Of a stretch of 18,641 bases of DNA, positions 8,512 through 15,212 are shown one piece after another. The notes below the pieces were generated by a model. It made no database searches. It was given only the letters and a program-made list of their open reading frames with translations, and was not told the origin of the DNA. Position numbers and translations under genes: made by a program. The stretch is from an uncultured Porphyromonas sp. (GTDB lineage Bacteria > Bacteroidota > Bacteroidia > Bacteroidales > Porphyromonadaceae). Position 1 is the stretch's first letter, and the number at the start of each line of letters is the position of its first letter. The stretch is taken from assembly GCA_943912835.1 (NCBI GenBank), contig CALTVJ010000033.1, forward strand, positions 1 to 18,641. The letters run 5' to 3'.

Positions 8512-8827
8512 CGACATTTGGGCTTGGTCATTTACACAAGTAAACTCCCTGCGCCCTCAGTCTGGGTGCCTTCTAAGGCACGATAGCTCGCCTCGGCATA
8601 GCCCGAGTAAACTCGGCTCTGCGCTCGGCTTACGCTATCCTTGCGATTACCGCATTCTGCAAAATCTCTCAAAATGACAAGTCAAACTTGTCATTTTGTA
8701 ACCCATGTAACGGTCTCTTTTGTGTTATGGTTCCATCGTGATATGTTCGTCGCCCTAGTTGGACAATAAGTCACCTTCTACCGAGGGGACTTGTGTCGTT
8801 TAACTTGCTTAGCTGAGAGCGTGTCTC
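8512..8827. other. Palindrome-rich intergenic block without a gene
   Basis: I see no convincing coding sequence in this stretch. It contains GTGCCTT/AAGGCAC (8566-8581), CCGAGT/ACTCGG (8603-8616) nested inside GATAGC/GCTATC (8582-8587 and 8634-8639), and two degenerate direct copies beginning AGTAAACTC (8539 and 8606) each followed by a CTGCGC motif. The 8670-8698 hairpin is listed separately. The G/C-rich, self-complementary texture differs from other spacers here and resembles dispersed intergenic repeats. The last 130 nt before the MATE stop show nothing I can name. Confidence 0.5.
8670..8698 (-). terminator. Perfect 13-bp hairpin downstream of the MATE gene
   Basis: CAAAATGACAAGT (8670-8682), loop CAA, then ACTTGTCATTTTG (8686-8698). 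It lies about 130 nt beyond the MATE stop codon on that gene's downstream side, so it could end that transcript. The A/T-rich arms give a T-rich 3' side in either direction. A protein-binding palindrome is the alternative. Confidence 0.5.
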
Positions 8828-10192
8828 TTATGAGCGTGTGATTTTGAGGAAGCGCATCCGAAGGCAGAGCCCTAAGAGTAGCAAGCCAATGGGGAAGGCA
8901 GACCAAATGGCTGTAAGCTGATGGGATACATCGCTTAACCCTAAGTGAAAGCCAAAGAGGTAGGCGAGCGATGGCTCTAAGACCAGGTGTGATAGCGAGG
9001 CATAGATAGCTAAATGCTTCACATCTTCCATACCTCTTAGGGCATTAGCATACAAAACTTGTATGGCATCGCCTAGTTGATACAAGATGACAGGTATTAG
9101 GGCTAAGCCTGCCATGGCCACGACTTCCTCGTTGTCTGTAAATAAATAGCCTACGAAATCTTTCGTTAGATACATCGTTAGCATCGCAAGGCAAGCCGAA
9201 GCAATACATAGCTCCAGCCCCACACGCACGGTGGCTCTGACTTGTTTGAGGTCGCCAAGGGTCTTGTATTTGCTTACAACAATGGTTGTCGCTGCCCCTA
9301 AGCCATAGTATATAAAAAAGCCTATCGTGGTCACGACACAGAGTATCTGGTGTGTGGCCAAGGGGAGCTTGCCTAGTTGTGTCACAAGAAGTAGTGCCAT
9401 CGTGAAAGACGCAGTCTCTACGCCCGAATATGTGCCAATGGGTACGCCAAGCTTCACAAGACGAACAAAGTTTACACGACTATATACTTTAGACGTAAAT
9501 CCTTTAAGGCTTTGCCTAAATTGTGGACTCAAATACAGATAGACCACGACCAGAGCCAGCGTTAAGACACGAGAAGCGAGTGTCGCGACTCCCGCACCAA
9601 ACAAACCCCACTCAGGGAAGCCGAGATGACCGTATATCAGCAGGTAATTCAGGACGATATTGACGACATTAGCCACGATAATTGCCCACATACCCAAAGA
9701 TGTTTTGCCGACACCATCGAAGTATTGCTTGAAGGCATTAAACGCCATGAAAAACAAAAACGAGCAGAGTTGCAATATATAGTAAGGCCGTACGATGGGT
9801 TCGAGCTCCGAGGGTAATCCGAAGAGGTCAAGATTAAAATAGAGAGCTGTCATTATGAGGGCAGAGATAAGCCCCAATAGCAGGTTGAGAATCAGACTAT
9901 GGCGAAGCAGTGCTCCCGCTTTGTAGGCTTTGCCGAGTGTCCATGCTGTTGTCACCAAAGACGTTAATCCGTATGAGAACCCGATGCCAAGGACATAAAC
10001 GAGGGCGTAGAGGTTATTAACAAAAGAGGCGGCAGCAAAGTGGTCGGTATGGTAACGCCCTACCATGATGTTATCCACAAAACTAACGACAATGACACCA
10101 ACCTGCCCGAGGATAATCGGTAAGCCGATGTTTAATAATTCTCTGTATGGTTTTTTCGTTTTGCTCTTGATGGCTATCTCTTGATGCTCCAC
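8828..10192 (-). CDS. MATE family efflux transporter (NorM-like)
   Basis: This 454-residue inner-membrane transporter has about twelve hydrophobic segments in two halves, as expected for multidrug and toxic compound extrusion proteins, which export cationic drugs or metabolites using a Na+ or H+ gradient. Family-like features are LGQVGVIVVSFVDNIMVG in the first membrane segment region and the stretch from NYLLIYGHLGFPEWG to GAGVATLASR in the first half. The length is normal. The gene is read opposite to pnp and stands alone, bracketed by 36-nt inverted repeats and by terminators of both neighbours. That suggests an inserted or mobilisable unit, or a gene that landed between two repeat copies. 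The substrate cannot be predicted. The ATG at 10192 has no Shine-Dalgarno sequence. Confidence 0.95.
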   Translation of the reverse strand: MEHQEIAIKSKTKKPYRELLNIGLPIILGQVGVIVVSFVDNIMVGRYHTDHFAAASFVNNLYALVYVLGIGFSYGLTSLVTTAWTLGKAYKAGALLRHSLILNLLLGLISALIMTALYFNLDLFGLPSELEPIVRPYYILQLCSFLFFMAFNAFKQYFDGVGKTSLGMWAIIVANVVNIVLNYLLIYGHLGFPEWGLFGAGVATLASRVLTLALVVVYLYLSPQFRQSLKGFTSKVYSRVNFVRLVKLGVPIGTYSGVETASFTMALLLVTQLGKLPLATHQILCVVTTIGFFIYYGLGAATTIVVSKYKTLGDLKQVRATVRVGLELCIASACLAMLTMYLTKDFVGYLFTDNEEVVAMAGLALIPVILYQLGDAIQVLYANALRGMEDVKHLAIYASLSHLVLEPSLAYLFGFHLGLSDVSHQLTAIWSAFPIGLLLLGLCLRMRFLKITRS

Positions 10193-10304
10193 AACTAATA
10201 AGTTCTATGTTTTCTCTTCTTTCTAACACATAAGTTGCAAGCTCGGTTTATCTAACGGATGTTTCGGATCTCATCTTGCTTCTTTGAGACCGCCCAACGG
10301 CTTA

Positions 10305-10336
10305 CAAAATAACGAAGCGAGTGTCGCATTATGCAA
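10305..10336 (-). promoter_or_regulatory. Possible promoter for the MATE gene inside the right repeat
   Basis: Read on the - strand, TTG (10334-10336) is followed after 21 nt by TTATTTTG (10305-10312), one position away from TAnnTTTG. It would face inwards towards the transporter with a leader of about 105 nt. The match is imperfect, and no better promoter was found in 10193-10305. Confidence 0.3.
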
Positions 10337-10341
10337 TAGTC
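10306..10341 (-). repeat. 36-nt inverted repeat, right copy, flanking the MATE gene
   Basis: This is the inverted partner of 8476-8511 (32/36 identities). Just outside it is a second, shorter partial copy: GTAATAGTC at 10344-10352 repeats GCAATAGTC at 10333-10341. Confidence 0.75.
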
Positions 10342-10368
10342 CCGTAATAGTCTCCTTTAAGAAAGAGA

Positions 10369-10405
10369 TCCCCTTGTGCTCTCACAGCTAGAGAGTACAA
10401 GGGGA
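10369..10405 (-). terminator. Terminator of the serC-serA-DUF1015 operon
   Basis: TCCCCTTGTGCTCTC (10369-10383) pairs with GAGAGTACAAGGGGA (10391-10405), a 15-bp stem with one G-T wobble and a 7-nt loop. On the - strand the hairpin is followed by a pyrimidine run (TCTCTTTCTT). A second, smaller stem (GCTTTGC 10415-10421 / GCAAAGC 10431-10437) lies between it and the DUF1015 stop. Confidence 0.85.
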
Positions 10406-10447
10406 CGTGTCTAGGCTTTGCTTGGAGTGAGCAAAGCTCTTGTGTTT

Positions 10448-11695
10448 TTAGACAAGTTCGTGGATTACAAGACCCGAGCGAAGTTTAGGCTCGAACCAAG
10501 TGGTCTTCGGTGGCATGATGTTGCCAGAGTCCGCAATGTCTATCAGTTGTTTCATCGACACAGGGTAGAGGGCTAGAGCTACACGCATCTCGCCACTATC
10601 TACACGGCGAGAGAGTTCACCAAGCCCACGGATACCACCTACGAAGTCAATACGTTTGTCACTTCTAAGGTCTTTGATGCCCAGGATTTCGTCTAGAATG
10701 AGGTTAGACGAAATAGTCACGTCTAAGACGCCAATCGGGTCATTATCGTCATAAGTTCCCTCTTTGGCTGTGAGCGAATACCACTTACCACTAAGGTATA
10801 GGGCGAAGTTGTGTAAGGCTTGAGGTTTGTAAATCTCTGTGCCTTTCTCCTCCACAACAAAGTGTTTTGATACTTGAGCAAGAAACTCTTCGTCCGTTAG
10901 GCCGTTAAGGTCTTTTACGACACGGTTGTAGTCGATAATCGTTAATTGGTTATCAGGGAAACAAACAGCCATGAAGTAGTTGTACTCCTCATCGCCACGA
11001 TGATTGGGGTTTTGCTTCGCCTTCTCTGCTCCGACGAGGGCTGCGGCGGCCGAGCGGTGGTGTCCGTCAGCGATATAGAGTGCAGGCATCTCGGCAAATA
11101 GCTCTGTAATGCGCTTGATGTCGGCTTCGTTGTCGATTACCCAAAACTCGTGTCCGAATCCGTCCAACTCGGCTACGAAGCTATACACAGGTTTCGTGTC
11201 TGTGTATTTCTTTACGATAGCGTTAATCTCTGCTTGGCTTGGGTAGGCAAAGAATACGGGTTCGATGTTGGCATTGTTCACGCGCACGTGTTTCATGCGG
11301 TCCTCTTCCTTGTCTCTGCGTGTTAGTTCGTGTTTCTTGATGACGCCATTGAGGTAGTCATCAACATAAGCTCCGACTACTAGTCCATATTGAGTTTTAC
11401 CGTTCATCGTTTGCGCATAGACGTAGTAGTTCTCTTTGTCGTCTTGCACAAGCCAACCATTCTTGCGGAATAGAGCAAAGTTTTCAGCCGCTTTGTCGTA
11501 GACAAAAGGCTCATGTTCGTCTGTGCCTACGGGGAAGTCAATCTCAGGACGTATGATGTGGTACAGAGACATTTCGTTGCCCTCTGCTTCTGCACGGGCT
11601 TCTTCGCTGTTGAGGACATCATAGGGGCGTGAAGCTACACGCTCAACAAGGTGCTGTGGTGGACGAATGCCACGAAAAGGTTTGATGATAGCCAT
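10448..11695 (-). CDS. DUF1015 family protein, third gene of the serine operon
   Basis: This 415-residue soluble protein matches DUF1015 by its opening (IKPFRGIRPP, then SRPYDVL), the charged stretch KHELTRRDKEEDR (121-133) and the motif ADGHHR (209-214). The family has no settled function that I can state. The DGHHR motif is reminiscent of ParB/Srx-fold proteins, including ADP-dependent serine kinase SerK. Together with its place after serC and serA, this suggests work on serine or O-phosphoserine, for example as phosphatase, kinase or regulator. That is inference. No SerB-type phosphoserine phosphatase is visible in the window. A 67-nt spacer with a stem-loop separates it from serA, and the operon terminator follows 42 nt after its stop. 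Length and motifs look intact. Confidence 0.88.
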   Translation of the reverse strand: MAIIKPFRGIRPPQHLVERVASRPYDVLNSEEARAEAEGNEMSLYHIIRPEIDFPVGTDEHEPFVYDKAAENFALFRKNGWLVQDDKENYYVYAQTMNGKTQYGLVVGAYVDDYLNGVIKKHELTRRDKEEDRMKHVRVNNANIEPVFFAYPSQAEINAIVKKYTDTKPVYSFVAELDGFGHEFWVIDNEADIKRITELFAEMPALYIADGHHRSAAAALVGAEKAKQNPNHRGDEEYNYFMAVCFPDNQLTIIDYNRVVKDLNGLTDEEFLAQVSKHFVVEEKGTEIYKPQALHNFALYLSGKWYSLTAKEGTYDDNDPIGVLDVTISSNLILDEILGIKDLRSDKRIDFVGGIRGLGELSRRVDSGEMRVALALYPVSMKQLIDIADSGNIMPPKTTWFEPKLRSGLVIHELV

Positions 11696-11711
11696 AGTGT
11701 TATTATGGTGG

Positions 11712-11748
11712 AGTTCTCACACCTCTTTGTTTGGGAGGTATGAGAACT
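11712..11748 (-). other. Stem-loop between serA and the DUF1015 gene
   Basis: AGTTCTCA (11712-11719) pairs with TGAGAACT (11741-11748). After one mismatch, ACCTC (11721-11725) pairs with GAGGT (11735-11739). No T-run follows on the - strand, so an RNA stability or processing element is more likely than a terminator. Confidence 0.55.
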
Positions 11749-11762
11749 GATGGTTGGACAAA

Positions 11763-12686
11763 TTATTTGTTTAGACGGAAGCGTTCGTTACCTTCCTTGA
11801 TGAAGCCTACTATTTGGCGAGCCGCAGCAAGTCCTGCATTGACGTTGGCTTCGGCAGTTTGTGCGCCCATCTTTTTGGGCGTAGCGAAATAGCGATCGCC
11901 GAGTTGCTCTACAAAGTCGGCATGTAAGCCTGGTTGGATGTCACTGAAGTAACGCAAGTCTGTGCGTTCGGCAAGGGTAGCGAGCAGTTCGGCTTCGTTG
12001 ATGATTTCTTTGCGTGCAGTATTGACAAGGATAGCCCCCTTAGGCATTGAGCCAACGAGGTCTTTGCCGATACTTCCTTTGGTCTCTGGTGTCGCTGGGA
12101 TGTGCATAGATACGACATCGCAAGTAGCGAATAGCTCTGCTTGCGAGGCTACGGCTTGCACGCCCTCTGCTTGCATAGCTTCTTGTGGTGTGAATGGGTC
12201 ATAAGCGAAGATCTCCATGCCCAATCCTTTGGCTATGCGTGCTACGTTACGACCTGTTGCACCAAAGGCTAGTAGACCCAATTTCTTACCCAAGAGCTCT
12301 GTGCCAGATGTGCCATTGAAGCGGTTGCGAATGCCAAAGAGGAGCATCCCGATAACAAGCTCTGCTACGGCATTGGCATTTTGCCCTGGCGTATTCATGA
12401 CACAGACATTGTGTGCTGTAGCGGCTTCGAGATCTACATTGTCGTAGCCAGCACCAGCACGCACGGCTATTTTGAGTTGTTTGGCAGCATCAAAGACTTC
12501 CTTGTCTATGATGTCGCTACGGAAGATGATGGCATCTGCATCTACTACGGCAGATAGTAGCTCAGCCTTACTTGTGTATTTCTCAAGTGTCTCGAAGCTA
12601 AAGCCTGCTTCTTCTACGATGGCTTTAATCCCTGATACAGCCGATGCTGCAAAAGGTTTCTCTGTAACTAATAGAACTTTAGTCAT
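11763..12686 (-). CDS. serA: D-3-phosphoglycerate dehydrogenase, short Bacteroidales type
   Basis: This should oxidise 3-phosphoglycerate to 3-phosphohydroxypyruvate with NAD+, the first step of serine synthesis. At 307 residues it is a short 2-hydroxyacid dehydrogenase without a C-terminal ACT domain, so feedback control by serine through ACT is not expected. The nucleotide-binding region carries FGATGRNVARIA (141-152) rather than the common GLGRIG form. R225 in NTARK fits the conserved active-site arginine. The usual acidic EP motif is replaced by DIQPG (249-253), and the usual TPH histidine by TPKK (K271). To my recollection this KK pattern is a Bacteroidales family trait. The start at 12686 (ATG) is chosen because MTKVLLVTEKPF is the expected N-terminus; a TTG 57 nt upstream falls in a spacer hairpin. 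Placement after serC supports the role. Confidence 0.88.
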   Translation of the reverse strand: MTKVLLVTEKPFAASAVSGIKAIVEEAGFSFETLEKYTSKAELLSAVVDADAIIFRSDIIDKEVFDAAKQLKIAVRAGAGYDNVDLEAATAHNVCVMNTPGQNANAVAELVIGMLLFGIRNRFNGTSGTELLGKKLGLLAFGATGRNVARIAKGLGMEIFAYDPFTPQEAMQAEGVQAVASQAELFATCDVVSMHIPATPETKGSIGKDLVGSMPKGAILVNTARKEIINEAELLATLAERTDLRYFSDIQPGLHADFVEQLGDRYFATPKKMGAQTAEANVNAGLAAARQIVGFIKEGNERFRLNK

Positions 12687-12707
12687 GATAAAAAGGTCGC
12701 TAAAACG

Positions 12708-12785
12708 TGTGGGTAATGAAGAGCTACTAAATGGATACTCCAAATGTTTATTTTGAAGCGTTTAGTTGGCTACTCATTACCCACA
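12708..12785 (-). other. Long stem-loop between serC and serA
   Basis: TGTGGGTAATGA (12708-12719) and TCATTACCCACA (12774-12785) form a perfect 12-bp stem. It extends with small bulges through ACTAAA (12726-12731) / TTTAGT (12761-12766). On the - strand it is followed by TTTT and TTTTT runs before the serA ATG, so it could attenuate transcription or protect the upstream serC mRNA end. No internal promoter was seen in the 129-nt spacer. Confidence 0.6.
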
Positions 12786-12815
12786 GCTTATTGTGATTTG
12801 AGTTTTTGTCTTTGC

Positions 12816-13883
12816 TTAGTGCTTACGCTCGAAGTCTCTCATCGTTTGGATAAGTGCCTCTACGCTCGACTTTGGCATGGCGTTGTAGAGCGAAGCTCGG
12901 AAGCCTCCCACAGAGCGGTGTCCCTTGATGCTTGACATACCAAGACCAGTAGCATAGTCGAAGTATTCTTTCTCAAGCTCTTTGTATTCGTCGTTCATGA
13001 CGAAGCATACGTTCATGATTGAGCGGTCTTCTGCTTTCACTGTACCACGGAATAGTTTGTTGCGGTCAATTTCATCATAGAGCATCTGAGCTTTCTCGAG
13101 GTTCATTCTCTCAAGCACCTTCACACCACCTAGCTCTTTGTACCACTTCATAGTCTGCAAAGCTACATATACAGGGAATACAGGTGGTGTATTGTACATA
13201 GACTCCTCTAGGTGTGTGCTGTAACGGAGCATCGTTGGGATAGCGCGTTCCACTTGGTCGAGTGCCGAAGTCTTAACGATTACGAAGGTAACCCCCGCAG
13301 GCGCGATATTCTTTTGAGCTCCACCATAGATGATATCGTATTTGCTAACATCTACTGGACGCGTGAAAATATCACTACTCATATCCCCTACAAGGCGACA
13401 AGGTACGTCAATATCTTCTCTGAGCTCGGTACCATACACCGTGTTGTTGGTTGTGATGTGTAGGTAGTCGTAGTCAGCTGTTACCTTATCCCAAGGCTTA
13501 GGATACCAGCTGTACAAATCTTCTTTGCTAGAGCCAAGGATGTCTACTTGTCCGAAGAGTTTGGCTTCTTTGGCAGCCTTAGCAGCCCAGGTACCAGAGT
13601 CAATGTAAGCGGCTTTGGTCTTGAGGAGGTTCATAGGCACTTGTGCAAACTGGAGGCTTGCACCACCACCGAGGAATAAAACTTCGTAACCTTCGGGAAT
13701 GTCAAGGAGCTCGCGCATGAGTTCGCGAGCTTCGCGCATAGTTGCGCTAAACTCTTTGCCACGATGGCTAACCTCCAAGATTGACAGACCTGTGCCTGCA
13801 TAGTTTAGGACAGCAGAGGCTGCATCACGAATAACGCTTTCGTCCAAGATTGATGGACCTGCAGAGAAATTATGCTTCTTCAT
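12816..13883 (-). CDS. serC: Phosphoserine aminotransferase
   Basis: SerC is a PLP enzyme that transfers an amino group from glutamate to 3-phosphohydroxypyruvate to give O-phosphoserine; it also acts in the PLP pathway in some bacteria. The 355-residue length is normal. Landmarks are the N-terminal HNFSAGPSILDESVI, the stretch ISILEVSHRGKEF-like (LSILEVSHRGKEF, 33-45), LGGGASLQFAQ (71-81) and the PLP lysine motif YGGAQKNIAPAG with K191. It is the first gene of the operon, with a strong promoter about 110-140 nt upstream and serA 129 nt downstream. The downstream substrate supplier SerA being encoded next confirms the pathway assignment. Nothing appears truncated. Confidence 0.97.
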   Translation of the reverse strand: MKKHNFSAGPSILDESVIRDAASAVLNYAGTGLSILEVSHRGKEFSATMREARELMRELLDIPEGYEVLFLGGGASLQFAQVPMNLLKTKAAYIDSGTWAAKAAKEAKLFGQVDILGSSKEDLYSWYPKPWDKVTADYDYLHITTNNTVYGTELREDIDVPCRLVGDMSSDIFTRPVDVSKYDIIYGGAQKNIAPAGVTFVIVKTSALDQVERAIPTMLRYSTHLEESMYNTPPVFPVYVALQTMKWYKELGGVKVLERMNLEKAQMLYDEIDRNKLFRGTVKAEDRSIMNVCFVMNDEYKELEKEYFDYATGLGMSSIKGHRSVGGFRASLYNAMPKSSVEALIQTMRDFERKH

Positions 13884-13995
13884 AACTCTAAGTTTGGGTT
13901 AAGGTGTAACCGTTTATCTAATAATTTATTTTCTTCGATGTTCGGATGTTCCCTCTCTTTCGATACAGAGGCTAATCAAAGGAGGAATACACAGG

Positions 13996-14026
13996 CAAAG
14001 TTACTATTTAATATGAAATACGCAAA
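13996..14026 (-). promoter_or_regulatory. Promoter of the serine operon
   Basis: On the - strand, TTTG (14023-14026), a 19-nt spacer and TAACTTTG (13996-14003) match the Bacteroidota consensus well. A start near 13989 gives a leader of about 106 nt before serC. Just upstream is the palindrome TATCTA-GGG-TAGATA (14028-14042), which could be an operator. Confidence 0.75.
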
Positions 14027-14047
14027 CTATCTAGGGTAGATAATAAA

Positions 14048-14089
14048 ATCGTTTAGGTTATGGGACTTATTTCTGCCTACTTAAACGAT
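14048..14089. repeat. Inverted repeat between the WYL gene and the serine operon
   Basis: ATCGTTTA (14048-14055) and TAAACGAT (14082-14089) form an 8-bp stem with a 26-nt loop. It lies between the WYL terminator and the serC promoter, so it may be a second terminator or a regulatory site. Confidence 0.4.
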
Positions 14090-14098
14090 GTTAGCCTA

Positions 14099-14130
14099 TC
14101 TACTGAGGCGACAATAATCGTCTCGGTAGA
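14099..14130 (-). terminator. Hairpin downstream of the WYL regulator
   Basis: TCTACTGAGGCGA (14099-14111) pairs with TCGTCTCGGTAGA (14118-14130): a 13-bp stem with two G-T wobbles and a 6-nt loop. It begins 26 nt after the WYL stop codon. No long T-run follows, so termination efficiency is uncertain. Confidence 0.6.
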
Positions 14131-14156
14131 GGGACGAAGGGATCTAAATAGGGAGC

Positions 14157-15059
14157 TTACTTGTTGCGCTCTATGGCTTCGTGCCACCTGCGTAGACACT
14201 CTTCTCGTAGCCAAAGGGGACGTTCTATACGAATAGAGTTAGCACGTGAAAGCAACTCCATGATTAAGTCTGCCGTGATGCGCATTCTGAACTTGAGCGT
14301 TACGGAGTCTTCGCTCTCTCCGATAATCTCTTGACTGCTATGCATGGGTCGAGAGCGTAAATAGTTACCGTCCTCTCGGTCGAAGTGTAGAATCAATTCC
14401 TCGACAGGGAAGTCGTCCGATGCGTAAATCCCATAACTCTGTTTGAAAGCCTCGTGATAGATTGCTATATTGGGAGTTTCTCCCGAGGAGGTATGCCCCA
14501 AACGCAAAGCCTTGATGCGGTCTAGACCGAAAATACGTCGTTCTCCCTCTGGTGTGCGTCCGAGGACATACCAACGCCCTCGCCACTCTTTGAGTACCTC
14601 TGGGTATAGGTTCCGCTCTTGCCAAACCTCAGACTGATATTTATAGTAGTCAAAGGTTAGGAGGTAGCGATGTTGAATGGCGGTAATGACATGGTCAATA
14701 TGTTGTAATCCTTTGGTTTCATAACGTTCGGGAAAAATAAACTCTGGGACACCTGCATCCCGTCCCATGGAGGTGAGTACTTTGAGTGGATTGATGAGAT
14801 GCTCAAACTCACTCCAGCGAGGCCCCGTTTCTACAATAAATCGTCCCAAACGACGGTTGTAGCTGACGTCTACATCGAGCTCTTTGAGTTTCTCAATATC
14901 ACGTTTGATGGTTGATACAGATACCTGATCGCTATATCCTCGTGTATGCATCTCTTCGCTTATTAAAAGGCTTAGATCTTCTAGCTTACGCTCGGGATAA
15001 CGCAAAAGCGAGCGATACAGGAGCATCATGCGTATGAGTTGAACGTCAATTCTTGCCAT
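14157..15059 (-). CDS. WYL-domain transcriptional regulator
   Basis: This 300-residue protein probably binds DNA and responds to a ligand through a WYL domain. The N-terminal part (about 1-70) resembles a winged helix-turn-helix (VSVSTIKRDIEKLKELDVDV as recognition region and following strand). The middle (about 120-195) is the WYL domain with RWYVLGRTPEGERRIFGLDRI. The C-terminal part resembles the WCX extension. WYL proteins regulate many functions, including DNA repair, CRISPR and other defence genes, and sense nucleotides or nucleic acid in some cases. It is divergent from an unrecognised gene 153 nt away, with an inverted repeat in between, so it likely controls that gene and perhaps itself. 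A -7 element (15086-15093) supports the ATG at 15059. Confidence 0.9.
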   Translation of the reverse strand: MARIDVQLIRMMLLYRSLLRYPERKLEDLSLLISEEMHTRGYSDQVSVSTIKRDIEKLKELDVDVSYNRRLGRFIVETGPRWSEFEHLINPLKVLTSMGRDAGVPEFIFPERYETKGLQHIDHVITAIQHRYLLTFDYYKYQSEVWQERNLYPEVLKEWRGRWYVLGRTPEGERRIFGLDRIKALRLGHTSSGETPNIAIYHEAFKQSYGIYASDDFPVEELILHFDREDGNYLRSRPMHSSQEIIGESEDSVTLKFRMRITADLIMELLSRANSIRIERPLWLREECLRRWHEAIERNK

Positions 15060-15085
15060 GTTGGGTTATTTATATTTCATTAGTT

Positions 15086-15093
15086 CAAAGATA
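15086..15093 (-). promoter_or_regulatory. Promoter -7 element of the WYL gene
   Basis: On the - strand this reads TATCTTTG, a perfect TAnnTTTG match 26 nt before the ATG. I see no TTG at the proper distance upstream, so the -33 element is weak or absent. Confidence 0.5.
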
Positions 15094-15169
15094 TAGTAAA
15101 ATAAATGTTTGAATAGATTGTGAGCCTTGCGGATGATGAGGGGAAAGAAATTTTCGCCTTCTGAGAGAT

Positions 15170-15188
15170 AAGCTCATGTTTTGAGCTT
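15170..15188. promoter_or_regulatory. Inverted repeat resembling an operator
   Basis: AAGCTCA (15170-15176), 5 nt, TGAGCTT (15182-15188): a perfect 7-bp inverted repeat with the spacing typical for a dimeric repressor or activator site. It ends 9 nt before the -7 element of the + strand gene and lies within the WYL intergenic region. Confidence 0.5.
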
Positions 15189-15197
15189 TGCCCCCTA

Positions 15198-15205
15198 TAC
15201 CTTTG
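15198..15205 (+). promoter_or_regulatory. Promoter -7 element of the unknown gene at 15213
   Basis: TACCTTTG matches TAnnTTTG and ends only 7 nt before the ATG at 15213. Transcription would then start at or beside the start codon. No proper -33 TTG is present, which fits a promoter needing an activator. Confidence 0.45.
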
Positions 15206-15212
15206 CCCTCAA

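Noticed and set aside
8539..8640. CRISPR array
   Set aside because: Only two degenerate repeat copies are present, the repeats are not identical, and there are no regular spacers or cas genes.
12687..12743. 19-residue N-terminal extension of SerA from a TTG codon
   Set aside because: It overlaps the spacer hairpin, has low-complexity serine codons, and the family N-terminus begins at the ATG at 12686.
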